From: Rhabditophanes sp. KR3021 | Lineage: Eukaryota > Nematoda > Chromadorea > Rhabditida > Alloionematidae | NCBI GenBank assembly: GCA_963281155.1 | Contig: CAUJLY010000006.1 | Location: 9,114,001-9,178,000 of the forward strand | Direction of reading: 5' to 3' | DNA: 64,000 nucleotides | In this document: piece by piece, positions 47,001-58,501 of the stretch | How the letters are laid out: every line of letters begins with the position of its first letter | How positions within the stretch are numbered: position 1 is the first letter of the stretch | Notes under the pieces: model-generated | What the model saw: only the letters and a program-made list of their open reading frames with translations | Databases searched by the model: none | What the model was told of the DNA's origin: nothing | Position numbers and translations under genes: made by a program

Positions 47001-50000
47001 GTACAAAAATTATAAAGAGAATAGATACGATTTAGTTTAGAACAAAGATTATTTTAAGAGCATAATTAAAATGTGAATTAAAAATTGTAGCGCATACCAA
47101 GAAAACCGTTAATGGAATCTCATGATAGCAAACAAATAAAATTCACTTATTCGGAAAGTTTTATATACTATCTATTTGAAACTAAATGGAGATAAAACAT
47201 TATTACTTACTTTGGTTAGTTGGTAATTAAGAAAAAACAGCTGCATTTGTATATTGTGGGTATTTTAATCGTCGTCATGTGTTGATTCCATTTTAAGAAT
47301 GGCAATTATATGATCTTATGATAATGTAGGGGTAACATACAAAACTTATAATAAAAGTAATTTTCTTGATAATCTAATCAGAAGTAATCATTACCATTCT
47401 TGAAATATTTGAAGTCAAATTAAGATGTTTGGTGATAATAACAATAAAAAACAGAAAACTGATAAAAATGTTTTATTCAACATGCGTGATCGTAAGAGAA
47501 AAAGCATTTGTTGCCTTAATAAGTTGGTTTAACAACTGGGAAGCATAAAATATACATATTATAAATACATCAGTTGTTTATTATGATCAGGCATCTAAAC
47601 TAATCTTCCAAATTTTGTTTATTTGATTTAAACTTATAAAAAAGAATTCCTAATATAATTTTTTAACTATTTAAAAGAGCTGTAAGTAAGGGATTGTGGC
47701 AAAGTACTGTGACATTTATACTTTGAACGTATTTCTTCCCAATAAACATATTTGCAAATAAATCAAAGAGATTCCCTTGCTTTTTGTTCTTTTCTCACAA
47801 TCACAAGATCTTTGATTATTAACTTTATTAACTCGTACGTGGTAATTTTCAGGGACATGGTTTTTTGGTATCAATTCATACATTTTATAAATTAGTGTAA
47901 AAGCAAATTATTTATGTAAAAAAATCGAATCTCTTATATGCATAAAAAAGTTGTGATCATTACTTTATATAAAAGAAGTCTGAATATGTGTGCAGCAGTG
48001 ACATAGAATATTCAAAAAACAATAAACATATCAAATTTTGAATGCTTAGTTAATATTTAAACATTTATGAAAATTGAAATTTAGTCCGATGGTTTGTTGA
48101 AATAAGTAAATAAAAATGGCTTATCTTCTTTAATGATAGCAAAAGTCATTGAAAGCAGTGAAAATGACAAGCAATCATAATTAAAGACATTTAATTGTAA
48201 AGTGACGAATAAAGCGATAAAATGTGTCAGTTCGAAAATAAAAAAGTTTATTTTTTGCGTACTTCCCAATTTTGATATATAAAATTGTAATCATTAGATA
48301 TTATTTCATGTTATCTGATTCCTTATTTATCCCGCTTATAATTTTATGATTATAAGCTTTTTAACTTTTCAGGTGTTATTTTATAGAACAAGAAACGTAT
48401 AATATTGTTATTAATAAATAAAAAACATTCATTGGATGCATAAATGACTAGAAAGTATAATTATGCAGAAAAAGTGAAAATCATCTGAGTTGAAATTGTT
48501 TGTCGAATGGAAGTAAAAGCTAAAAATATTTGTATTTGAATAAGAAAAGATAAATAAACGATTAAGTTTGTAAAATGTTTTTAGTGATTAAAACTAAATG
48601 TCAAAAAGTCATATTTATAAAGGCTGAAAATATAAAAGTCTAAGATGACTTTTTTAAGCTTATAAATGTAGCAAGAAAGTTTCCTTTATAGCCGAGCATG
48701 AGCATATTTAGAATTTAAAAAGCTCCTTAAATCATGCAAATGAATAAGCTTATTATCACTTTGCATAGGAAGAAATAAAAGTAATTGGAATGGGAGATTG
48801 GATAATGAGGGGCTTCACTTTATTTTTTTTCAAGAAGGTATTTTTATAAAGTATATAAAAAGCGGCAAATTAGTGGATAAGCAACAATTTAAAGAAAGGT
48901 AGAATAATGTGCTATTAAAAAAGAAAATGAGAAATTGCATAAAAATCAGCTCAACCCAAGGATGCGTACACAAATATTGATAAATAAGAGCAGTTCATTT
49001 TGATTTCAAATAAGAATGATGTATTGTTCTTTGATGCTTATTAAGAAAGTAATCAAATTGATATACACAGATAGTCATATGAAAACATCGTACTCCCAAA
49101 TTAAATAGAATCTGAAAAATGATAACTTGTTCAACAATATATGTCAAATAGTATGGTGCTTTTTTAGTTTATAAAAATATAACCGAATCATTTAAGTAAT
49201 AGCTATCCTAAGTAGGAAACTGACATAAATGAAGATTCATTTTACAATTTGTAAGCCATTTATCCACATCTTTTATATCTTCGGATAAATTAGCCTTAAA
49301 AAGTTATGTCATTAATTAGGCGAAAAATAATTGTTCATTGATAGCAACTAGAAGTATAATTACAGCAGCACATGTTTTAAGCAAAGTGTATAGCTATTAA
49401 TCCTATACTTGCAAATACACCTAATTTCAGATAACAACAATTTAACAAAGATATATTCAGTTTATAACAATAAAAATATAAGAAGTTAACTTTCTGCCTT
49501 ATTTTAATAGTTGTTGTCTATCAAAAGATTTCAACATTATAAAAAGAAATATTATTATTCTTTTAAAAATAACAAAATTAAAATGAATATCTTAATAATA
49601 TGATATACAACTTTGTTTGTTTTTGAAAACGGTTATTTATTTATGGAAAGCTATTTTTGAATATGTTCAGTTCAATTAAATATTTTAGATTGTATGCCAA
49701 AAGAAAACACGCTTTTGATGTGTTGCTTATTTTGTCTAACCAACATTTATTCAATTATAGGGTAAAGTTGCAATGGGTCAAGGATCAAACATTGTTTAAA
49801 TAAAATAAATACTTGAAGTTGAATATGGTTTGTGTAATATATTGAAGTTCATTAAAGACAACCCCTTTGTTTAGATCCTGATAAGCAAGAACACGCCGAA
49901 TAATTATTTTTGTTGATATATGCAATAAAATATCCTATCAATATCTAAACTACAATAGAAATTGCCTATTATTCAATTACACAGATGCAATGGTTTGTAA

Positions 50001-50586
50001 AAATTAATGTTAATAATGCAGGATCAAGTATTAACATAACTGAATATACTCCTTTCCACACTAACAGGATTTTGTTTTCCAGCACTAAAATAATGATAAA
50101 TTAAATTGTAATGATGAAGTGAGAGGACATAATAATTAATTAGTAATGAAAACAAAATATTAAGTTATGCCACTGAATTTGATATTTTTGAAATGATTAA
50201 TAATCTAACGCATACATTCTGTGGATTATTCAAATTGATTTTTAAGGCCTTTATAGTTATTACTTACCACCTTTTAAAGTACAGAGTTGACATAGAAATA
50301 CATATTTATCGGTGATGCAATTTACAGAAACATACATAAAAGGCGGGAAAGCATATGATGGATCATAGATATTGACCAGGCGTCATTTTTTACATAAGAA
50401 CAGAGTATTAATACATTTTCTTTATTCGTACTACAATTGTTCATTCCCTAACTGGGTATTCGAAATTCCATTTATCTATTTAAATTAAATTAAGAACAAT
50501 ATAAATACTTAAAATAAGAAATTCATGGAACTGGCTTTAATCAACTTCATATATTAGAAGGTTGTACTAAAAACCAATTCACGTCA
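44055..50586. other. Long AT-rich intergenic region
   Basis: About 6.5 kb in which I find no gene, RNA gene, inverted-repeat element or tandem array. Only open frames of fewer than 75 codons with low-complexity AT-driven residues occur. The left end contains the promoter of the ZCCHC24-like gene. Confidence 0.55.
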
Positions 50587-51860
50587 ATGGCTTTGTCGAA
50601 TACAAATAAAAAATATTTTAATTTGTGCAACCGACTTAAAAGTACAACTCTTGTAGCATTTGGAGGCAAATCAAGTGGAATTATAAGAACAAATGTCTCG
50701 CATTGATAAAAATAACAGCTTCATGGAGAATTATTTGCAATTGTTTTTCAGAATTAGAAAGAATTACTCAATTTGAGTTGTGAAATACCATTAGAATGGT
50801 TGCAGGGTCATGAATTTTGTACTGTAATATACCTATGTTAAACGCAAATATATTCTATGGAGATGGAACGTTTAATTTTCTATTGAAGAAACTACGCAAT
50901 TTGAATAAAATGAATATTTATTTCACAGATATTCAATATCATGAAGTCTTTATAAACGAAATTTTGAATATACTGATTTTAATTTTGGTAAAACATTATT
51001 GAATTTATTATATAATACCAAATCCAATATACCGACTGCAATACATTTGCAATACTACTGAGCAGAAACAGCCATACATCCCTTATCGAACATAGTGAAT
51101 GAAAGTATAATCAAATCAAACTTTCCGAATCTCATGGAAATTACGTTTGAATTTGCCTCAGACAATAGAATAACTAAAAACATTAGAATTTCTTTATATT
51201 GTTTTTTTAGTGTCTTTGAAATTCTAAAAATCATTGGCCAAAAATACAATGATAATAAAATATTTATAATTATTATAAATTATGCCACTGTTTATGAAAT
51301 AAAAGTCCTTCAAGTTCCACCTAATAATTGTGAATTATTACATTCAATTCATTTAAATAATATAAGAAAATTCTTTTTTATCCATACTCCAATTTGTATA
51401 CTTTCACGGTCAACTATCTTAAATATATATCAATTTTTCAATTAGGATATTGCATCATTCACTTATAACTTAATGTGCATATACATATTCATAAATAACT
51501 AAACTGCTTTTAGTAATGTTGAACTTCGGCAGTTTAAAATGAAAATTTGCCTCTTCCATCATCTCCAAAGTTCCTGATGCTAAGGAAATATACCATTTAA
51601 TATAAATGATATTGGATCACACTTAGTAAAAGCTTATCCAACGTTAAAAAGTTGGAATTTATTTTAAACGACTCTCTTACAATTTACAAATTTTACAAGA
51701 AAGATTTCTTTACCAATCTATCGAACTTGAAGTACTAAAAATGGGATGTCTCAAATTTCAAGAATTTTTTTATCCACCAAAACTAGGAGTAATAGAGTTA
51801 ATTTGTAATTCTGATCAACAACTCTATCTTGAGCAAGATACTGCCAAGTGTAAATAAATA
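50587..51860 (+). pseudogene. Decayed F-box-type gene
   Basis: Three coding-like stretches in one orientation, broken by stops and frameshifts. First (50587-50706): ALSNTNKKYFNLCNRLKSTT, like the end of an F-box helix. Second (about 51073-51445): NFPNLMEITFEFASDNRITK and a leucine/isoleucine-rich continuation, as in the substrate-binding half of nematode F-box proteins. Third (about 51540-51775): SLSNVKKLEFILNDSLTIYK and DFFTNLSNLKYLKWDVSNFK. The order of pieces fits one ancestral gene. Nematode F-box families expand and decay rapidly, so a dead copy is plausible. The F-box call rests on short matches by eye. Confidence 0.5.
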
Positions 51861-52125
51861 GGATAAACATTAATTCAAACAAGAATAAAGAGATTCAAAT
51901 TTTATTGGTATTAAAGTAAATTGATATATTCCAATTTGAAGTAAAGAGTCATCAGTAGCAAACGTGTGTGTATATTGGTCATAATTATATTAAAGATAAT
52001 GTCGTATTGTTGCGAAGTTGTCAAAACAAGTAATATGTTCGCAGCGGTCATTTTGTCGTCTTGATCATAATAAAGAGATGCGTGTGTTGAGTAAAAAAAT
52101 CGATGTGCGTATTTGTAGAAACGGC

Positions 52126-52638
52126 TTAGCCGAATCTAACATAAGAGCTCTTTCTTTTTTGACCATTATTAAAGTACTCATCCATACTTCTTCCAAACCG
52201 AACAAAAGCAGACTTTCTTTTTTCAAAGGCCTAAAGATAAAATGATATAAGTTTAATTTGGTTTGGTTTAAATTTAATTTGAAAGTAATTATGTTAACTA
52301 ACCATTTCTTGGTTGTCTTCTGGCAATGAGCGTTTTCCAAATCTAACAAAGGCGGATTTACGTTTCCGTGGAGCTGGGACAGAGTCAAGCATAACAGATC
52401 CAGGGGCTACTTCGCCATAAACAATGTAATAAAGTTCGGCAAGAGCAACTTCGAGGTTGTGTTCGATTTTGCAAAGTTGAAGATGACTGTACATTTTACA
52501 GAACTTGGAAAATCCTTCCAATTTGTTGGGAACGGATTCTACCAATTCTGCATCTTCTGGTGATTGAGCAGCAACGGATCCGTTGTTGACAAATATAGCC
52601 AAAGCAATTACAGCCAAATAAATATAAAATTTAGCCAT
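52126..52638 (-). CDS. FMRFamide-like neuropeptide precursor (FLP)
   Basis: Exons 52638-52303 and 52230-52126 (donor GTTAGT, acceptor TTTAG) give 146 residues. A signal peptide (MAKFYIYLAVIALAIFVNNG) and a helical spacer with two Cys (FCKMYSHLQLCKIEHNLEVA) precede three predicted peptides: RKR-KSAFVRFG-KR in exon 1, KR-KSAFVRFG-R in exon 2, and KRK-SSYVRFG at the very C-terminus, so no cleavage is needed there. The Gly in each supplies the C-terminal amide. KSAFVRFa/KSSYVRFa are closest in style to FLP-6 (KSAYMRFa) and FLP-9 (KPSFVRFa); I do not assign either name. The products would act on G-protein-coupled receptors. Confidence 0.9.
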
Positions 52639-53562
52639 TCTTAGTAAACTGATGAATATGTATTCTAAATAAAGTAAAAAAATCAGTAAGCCTTTAAAAA
52701 TAAAATTAGTAAATATTTATAATGTTATGAAGACTTATAAAATGACACTAAATACAATTTATTTTATATTTATAAACTGTTTTCGTTGCTTGTACCAACT
52801 TCCTTTAAAGGTGGGATCCAAAACTTATTTTTCTACAAACTAAAAAGAATCACTTTAACTATTTCCGCTTGAAAAATTCAAATTATGTCACTAAAATAAA
52901 ATGCTTAATGAAAATTTTAGAACAAATATTAGAGATTAGAAAAAGTGTGAAAGTTTTGCCTAATTTCTGTAATATAGTATTAGGAAATGTATTTTTATCA
53001 CACCAGATAGCGTCATAATTTCACAAGGTTTTTGTAGAGTACCTTAAGATGAAATATCAAACGATACTAGGAATGAATTTTCACACTTATTTATACTATT
53101 TTGTATGCATAAAAAACTGGTGTGAAGTAACTAATTCTACAAAATATTAAATATATTTTCTATTTATATATACAATACGATCTTTTATATTGGATTTTTA
53201 TGCTTACAAACAAAATTCGTACCAATTTGAATTTGAATTTTACAAAGAAGTGTCCCTTAATTGAAAAATGACGCGATTCTTTTCACAAAAAATTGCGAAT
53301 TGGGATAATTAATTGCTTTTAATGTCATTATCTTGAGCATCAAAACATCACTAATCTCAAATATAATTAAATATCAAGAATTAATTAAAATGTTGTAAAA
53401 AATATTTATTGCTTTCCAAAAATAGGATTTGATTTGTGCCCAAAACGTCACATAAATCAATGTTTTGCTTATATATTTGATTCACATAAATCAACATTAT
53501 TTCTCATAATTAAAGATCATTGTTTATAATTAAAAATTATTGCTTTTGATTAAGATTGCTTC
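52639..53562. other. Intergenic, AT-rich
   Basis: About 920 bp upstream of the FLP precursor and downstream of the glutamate-receptor gene (both minus strand). Nothing further is recognised; it should contain the FLP promoter. Confidence 0.5.
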
Positions 53563-55184
53563 TTACTTCTTGTATTTGGTCCACATTACTAAAACAACAT
53601 TAAAAACCATCTCAACAATCAACACAACAACCGAAATTAAAAAACCAGACACATAAACATAAAATGCTCCCTGAGCTTTCTCCATGCCAAGGGATACTTT
53701 TGATTTGCTCTGAGTTTGCGTAATATTGCACCGATTTTCATTTTGGGATAGAATGTAAGTTTTGTAGTCTTTCAGCCATTTGTCAATAAACCCATACTCA
53801 GTATACTTTTTAATTCTTTCAGAAAAATACTGAGCATACTTGGAATGTTTTTTAAACGGAATTGAGATGTAAGAAGCTAAAATTTCCTCTTTTAAAATAA
53901 CCATATGACATTCAATTGCTGCATAAATATTTAGAACTTCTTTCGGTCCAAGTAAAACGAAATTAGGATTGTTTTTTACTATTTGAACCCCTGTTTTTAT
54001 GCTCTCTACATAATCTACTCTATGATTGTTATACATTTCATTCCATAAGTCTTTGTAACTAGGAATTCTTGATTTTGCTATCATTTCTGTTTTTGAGGGA
54101 TAATTTATGTCCATAAGTAGCGTATATTTTCCACTCTTAATGCTTTGTACCATTCCATCGAAATCCGAGAAAGGTAGCACTAAGGAGTTTACAGCAAACA
54201 AAGCCACAAGGCTGCCTGTAAACGTTGCCAATAACGTCATACTACTTAACCACCAAAAGGCTAAAAGTGTCCTACAACTAGTGTTAATTGGTTGTCTTGG
54301 AAGTGCCTGCTGCATAGCTATGGAAAAAAATATCCACGTACATTCAAAAATGGAATATTGGGTTTCTTTGTTAATTTTTTTCAAAAAATATGTATTTATC
54401 TTAAAATAGATACCTGAAACGATTATTGAACAAAACGCTATCATCCAAACTTTCCATGAAAAAGGATCTGTCACAATAAGCCAAGTGTAACTACGATACT
54501 TATTTGAAGATCTTATCATCATTCCCGAAACTTCAAAATGTATTGGAAATGTCAGGTCTGTATATAAAGATCTATCATACCTAACTACAGCCCCCCCTGC
54601 TACCAACTCCGCATCCCCATCAATTAACTTTTCGAAAGCACCATTCCATTTTCCATCTGCCATCGTTCCCCACTCTCCAGTTTCTAATATCTCAAAATCA
54701 TATGTCAAATTTAACTCTTTGCCAACATAACTCAAAATCATAACAACTACTCCAGGAGGAACTTTGTCTTCATTAATTTGATTGATGTCAATTGGAACGT
54801 AATTAAGATAAGGTGGCTCGACTTTGGGAACAAGTACCTTGAGATGTCCACCCAAAAGATCTGCCTTTTTGATTAGTGGCTTTGTATCAAGAGCCTGGAA
54901 TTCGAATGAATTGTGGCGTCTATCCCAGTCGTCATTTGTTTCTGCAAATAGGAAACATGTATATTCAAATGAATTAAGTATGATTTAGTAGACAAGTATA
55001 TGTCTTTCTAATAATTACCAATATTTTTTTGAATAAATGATAAGTGATCCAACACTGCTTCTCGACTTAACATTGTTCCATTATAAGTTGTCTGAGAGAT
55101 GGCAATGATAAATGGTTTGTCATTGCAAATTGAAAGTAATATCAAAATAATCAAATTGTTTAATAAACAATTAGGATGAGCCAT
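53563..55184 (-). CDS. Ionotropic glutamate receptor family member, short (IR/GLR-like)
   Basis: Exons 55184-55019 and 54941-53563 give 514 residues; the start at 55184 begins a signal peptide (MAHPNCLLNNLIILILLSIC). There is almost no amino-terminal domain: after about 70 residues the S1 ligand-binding lobe begins (GGHLKVLVPKVEPPYLNYVP, then GEWGTMADGKWNGAFEKLID). Next come M1 (VWMIAFCSIIVSGIYF), a re-entrant pore segment (FFSIAMQQALPRQ), M3 (AFWWLSSMTLLATFTGSLVA), lobe S2, and M3/M4 (AFYVYVSGFLISVVVLIVEM). The usual SYTANLAAF gating motif is replaced by ATFTGSLVALF, and the S1 Arg-containing segment is AVVRYDRSLYTDLTFP. The length and missing amino-terminal domain resemble GLR-7/GLR-8 and insect IRs; the ligand is unknown. 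Confidence 0.88.
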
Positions 55185-55530
55185 CAGAAATGGATTCAAG
55201 GAATAGAATTGAAAGAGTTATGTGTCATAATTCAAAGCCACATTTACGCCATTATCAAATTACTTTATTTGTCATGCAATTTAAAAAAGTCATATTAATA
55301 CTAATATAAATAATGTTATAAGTAATTGATACCAAGTATTGGCAGAGTATCTATTTTTAAGCCCTTTAAAGTAAGCTACTTGCCAACAACTTGTGAGTAA
55401 ACGTTTCGTTTTACTTTATTACAATCCGTTGCCATGACAATCGAGGTATATGAGGATTAAGTCAAAAGCGTATTTGGACGCTAAAATATTTCCCTCAGTT
55501 TAACTAAACAAATATATTTCAAATGCTTGA
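55185..55530. promoter_or_regulatory. Divergent upstream region, glutamate receptor and 5-phosphatase
   Basis: 346 bp between two divergent start codons, so it should hold both promoters. It is AT-rich and no defined motif is recognised. Confidence 0.4.
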
Positions 55531-56897
55531 ATGTCTCGATCTTTGAATAGCCAAGAAGATGTTGCTAGTTGTTGGTAAGTTTGCAATCTGAAGTTCCTAT
55601 GCATGATCAAATAGATGTTTACATAATTTGTGTTTCTATTCATCGATCACAAATAAAACAATAATTCACATTTGTGTTTAAATAATATTATTTCCAAAAT
55701 AAATGAATCTTTTAGTGAAAAAGTACATGTAGTTGGACCGGGAAATGTTAAACTATTAAGTCAGAATGAAATAGACAAAATAACCGATAATGGCAATGTC
55801 AAAGTGATGTGTTTTACGTGGAACATAGCGGAAAAGGTATATTTAAAACCATTTCCATTAAGTGGTTTTTTAATTTAATTTCTTTATCTCATTTCAAATG
55901 TTAATTCAGAATGTACATGCTATAAAGGCCTTATGCCACTTATTCAAGCAAATACCATTAACTGAGCGACCACACATTATTGCAATCAGTCTACAAGAAC
56001 TGCCGCCGTCAGATGTCACATTTCATACCAAAGTAATAAGTGCATTAGAAAAATGCCTCGATGAAACACATTGTACGATGTGTTGGGTTAGAAGATGGTC
56101 CCAAATACAAATAGTAATGGTTGACAAAAAGATAAAAAATAATGTATCCACATTCTCATACCGTTTTCTGCCCTGTAAGATGCTAGCAAAACCTGTGCGA
56201 ACAAAAGGATCCATTGTAATATATATGAAAATCTTCAAAATGACATGTGCATTTATTTCGTGTCACTTTTCCCGTAAGTACCAAAAAATGATCTACCACT
56301 CAATTAAGTGGTATTCTGTGATTGAAATTTAATGTTGAGTTTTAGATCAGGGATTGAAAAATAGAGTAGCTAACTCAATTAAAATCTACGCAAACTTCGT
56401 AACAACTCAAGAGTTAAACACAGCAATTGACAGTTATTTTTGGTTTGGGGATATGAATTTCAGGTTGAATTTAGACTGGGATAATGAGTTGGTTAAAAAA
56501 CTTGAAAAACATGACACCTTGACAAGTCGAAAAAAACTTGACTTAATCAAAGACATTTTGTTGAGTTCTGACGAGTTGACGTTTCAAATGAATAAAAGTG
56601 AAGTTAACACAGTTTGTAACAAGATTAATATAGACTATTTATTTAGACATCATTTTTAAAGGATTCAAAGAACCGAGCATACATTTTTTACCAACTTATA
56701 AATACATCAAAGATACTGATTCTTACGATAAAGGAAGAAATCTTGCATACACAGACAGAGTTATATATTATTCAAAGAAAGAAAATCTAGTGAGGCCTTA
56801 TAGATATGATTCTGTATTACAATGCATGGTTTCCGACCATCGCCCTGTTTATGCTATTTTCATAGTAGATGTGTCTTCAACAAAATTCGGCAATTGA
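55531..56897 (+). CDS. Inositol polyphosphate 5-phosphatase, catalytic domain only
   Basis: Exons 55531-55574, 55716-55836, 55910-56273, 56346-56597 and 56647-56897 give 343 residues, all phases consistent. Catalytic signatures in order: FTWNIAEK, ISLQELPPSD (metal-binding Glu), SCHFSHQGLKNRVANS (the usual NSHLAAH region), DSYFWFGDMNFRLNLDWDNE (GDxN), IHFLPTYKYI, NLAYTDRVIYYSK (normally PAWCDRIL or PSWTDRVL) and MVSDHRPVYAIF. The Asn, Glu, Asp/Asn and Asp-His residues needed for catalysis are kept; the PxW in the substrate loop is LAY. There is no SH2, Sac1, RhoGAP or CaaX module, unlike larger relatives. The 49-nt intron at 56598-56646 (donor GTGAAG) is inferred from family alignment. The likely substrate is an inositide with a 5-phosphate. 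Confidence 0.9.
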
Positions 56898-58501
56898 AAT
56901 TATACGCTTTATATCAACCAATTATTATTATGCCAATCAATTAGAATTAATTAAATTAATTCCTAAATTGTATCTGTAAAACATAAAATCATGCATTAAT
57001 CATATAGAAAAATTAATAATCTATTGGATTCAAGTAACATGATCTGCGGTAATACATAATTTTGAAGAAATAAAAATGCATTCACTTTCTTTTTATCTGT
57101 TATACCATATTGCACTTAATTTTTATTATTACATATCTTAATCAAATGCTTTTATACACCAACAGGGCAAAAATAATGTAATTGAAAAATACAAATGAAC
57201 ATGGGTATGTGGGTGTGTGAAGTGTTTTTAGACATCTTTTACAATGTGTTATGTATATGATTAAATAAAATGCCAATGTCTTTTCTCTGATCTGTTGATA
57301 AGTTTATAGCTTCTGTTTCACAAAAGAGCTAACAGGATCAACTAGATTTAAGTTGCACCGAATAAGACTTAATCACTCTTGATAATAAAGCACCCTCAGT
57401 CTCTAATATCTAATGATAACGTCGAGGAGATAAATAAATAAGTATTTTAAGAATAAATATAACGAGAGATTTTAACTCGCGTTTCAATCTTCTTTCCTTG
57501 CCGAAATGATTATACTGCTTATGATTTGGTGGTGGCACTCTGATCGCACTCGTTAAATGGAGAGAGACTTATTGTTAGAATATTCAAATGCCGCGAGATA
57601 CTCTGCTTTTGTTTCATATTGGATTTGGGTTTTATACGTTTTTGATGGAAATGTAACTCAGCAAACCGCTACTCCACTTTTATCCTTCGACTAATCCACT
57701 AAATATACATTTTTTGCTTTCTTCTCGTCTTTAATATTAATAAAAATAACTATTAATTATTAAAAATGTCTTTGACATCAAAGTATGTTATTATTGTTTT
57801 CCTCATTGTTGTTGATATTTAATATATTTATAACATTTAGTGCATCTAATGTAATCAACAAATATAAGTACATGATTTGCAATGCCATCAACTTACAACT
57901 TAGCATTTCAGAAAACACTTCATAGCAAATATTAAAGTATCTTATAGTCCTGATAAAAAATAGTGTTTGTTCACTAATCATCCCATTCATTATGTTCATT
58001 ACGTTTTTTATAAATTATAATGTTCCTTTAGATTGTTTCGTTAACGTAATGTAAGATATTGGAAACAATAAAACAGTTTTTTTCTATTTTTAAAGCTTCT
58101 AAAAAATGTTCAGATATATCACTTATTACTCTTATTTAATTTGAATCTTAGACATAAAAAAGTTGATTGATCTCCGCGTTCTACCAAGTAAGTGCTCAAG
58201 ATGTGCCGCCCAAAATGAGTGGGCATTTGATAACTCGAATATTATTAGGAAACAAATCATTACAATCACTAGTAATGTTTTGTTATTAATTTTACAATAA
58301 GAGTTTATTTAACGAGGACATACTTGGACGGATTTCGATAAATCTATCCTTACCCACTTAATCTTTCTTCAAAAGTATTCAATTATTTTAATTTGGTATC
58401 AATAATATGCATAAATATTTACATTATTATGTTGTGGCAACTATTATTAAATTGATTTTTAAATTCTATTTTTAATATTTACCTTTAGTTCAGATAACAA
58501 C
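56898..58501. other. Intergenic, AT-rich
   Basis: About 1.6 kb between the 5-phosphatase and the repeat-protein gene. Only short low-complexity frames are present. The right part should contain the promoter of the repeat-protein gene. Confidence 0.5.

Noticed and set aside
44055..50586. tRNA, rRNA, CRISPR or satellite array in the long gene-free region
   Set aside because: I looked for cloverleaf-like boxes, regular spacers and tandem periodicity and saw none; by eye this cannot exclude a small ncRNA.
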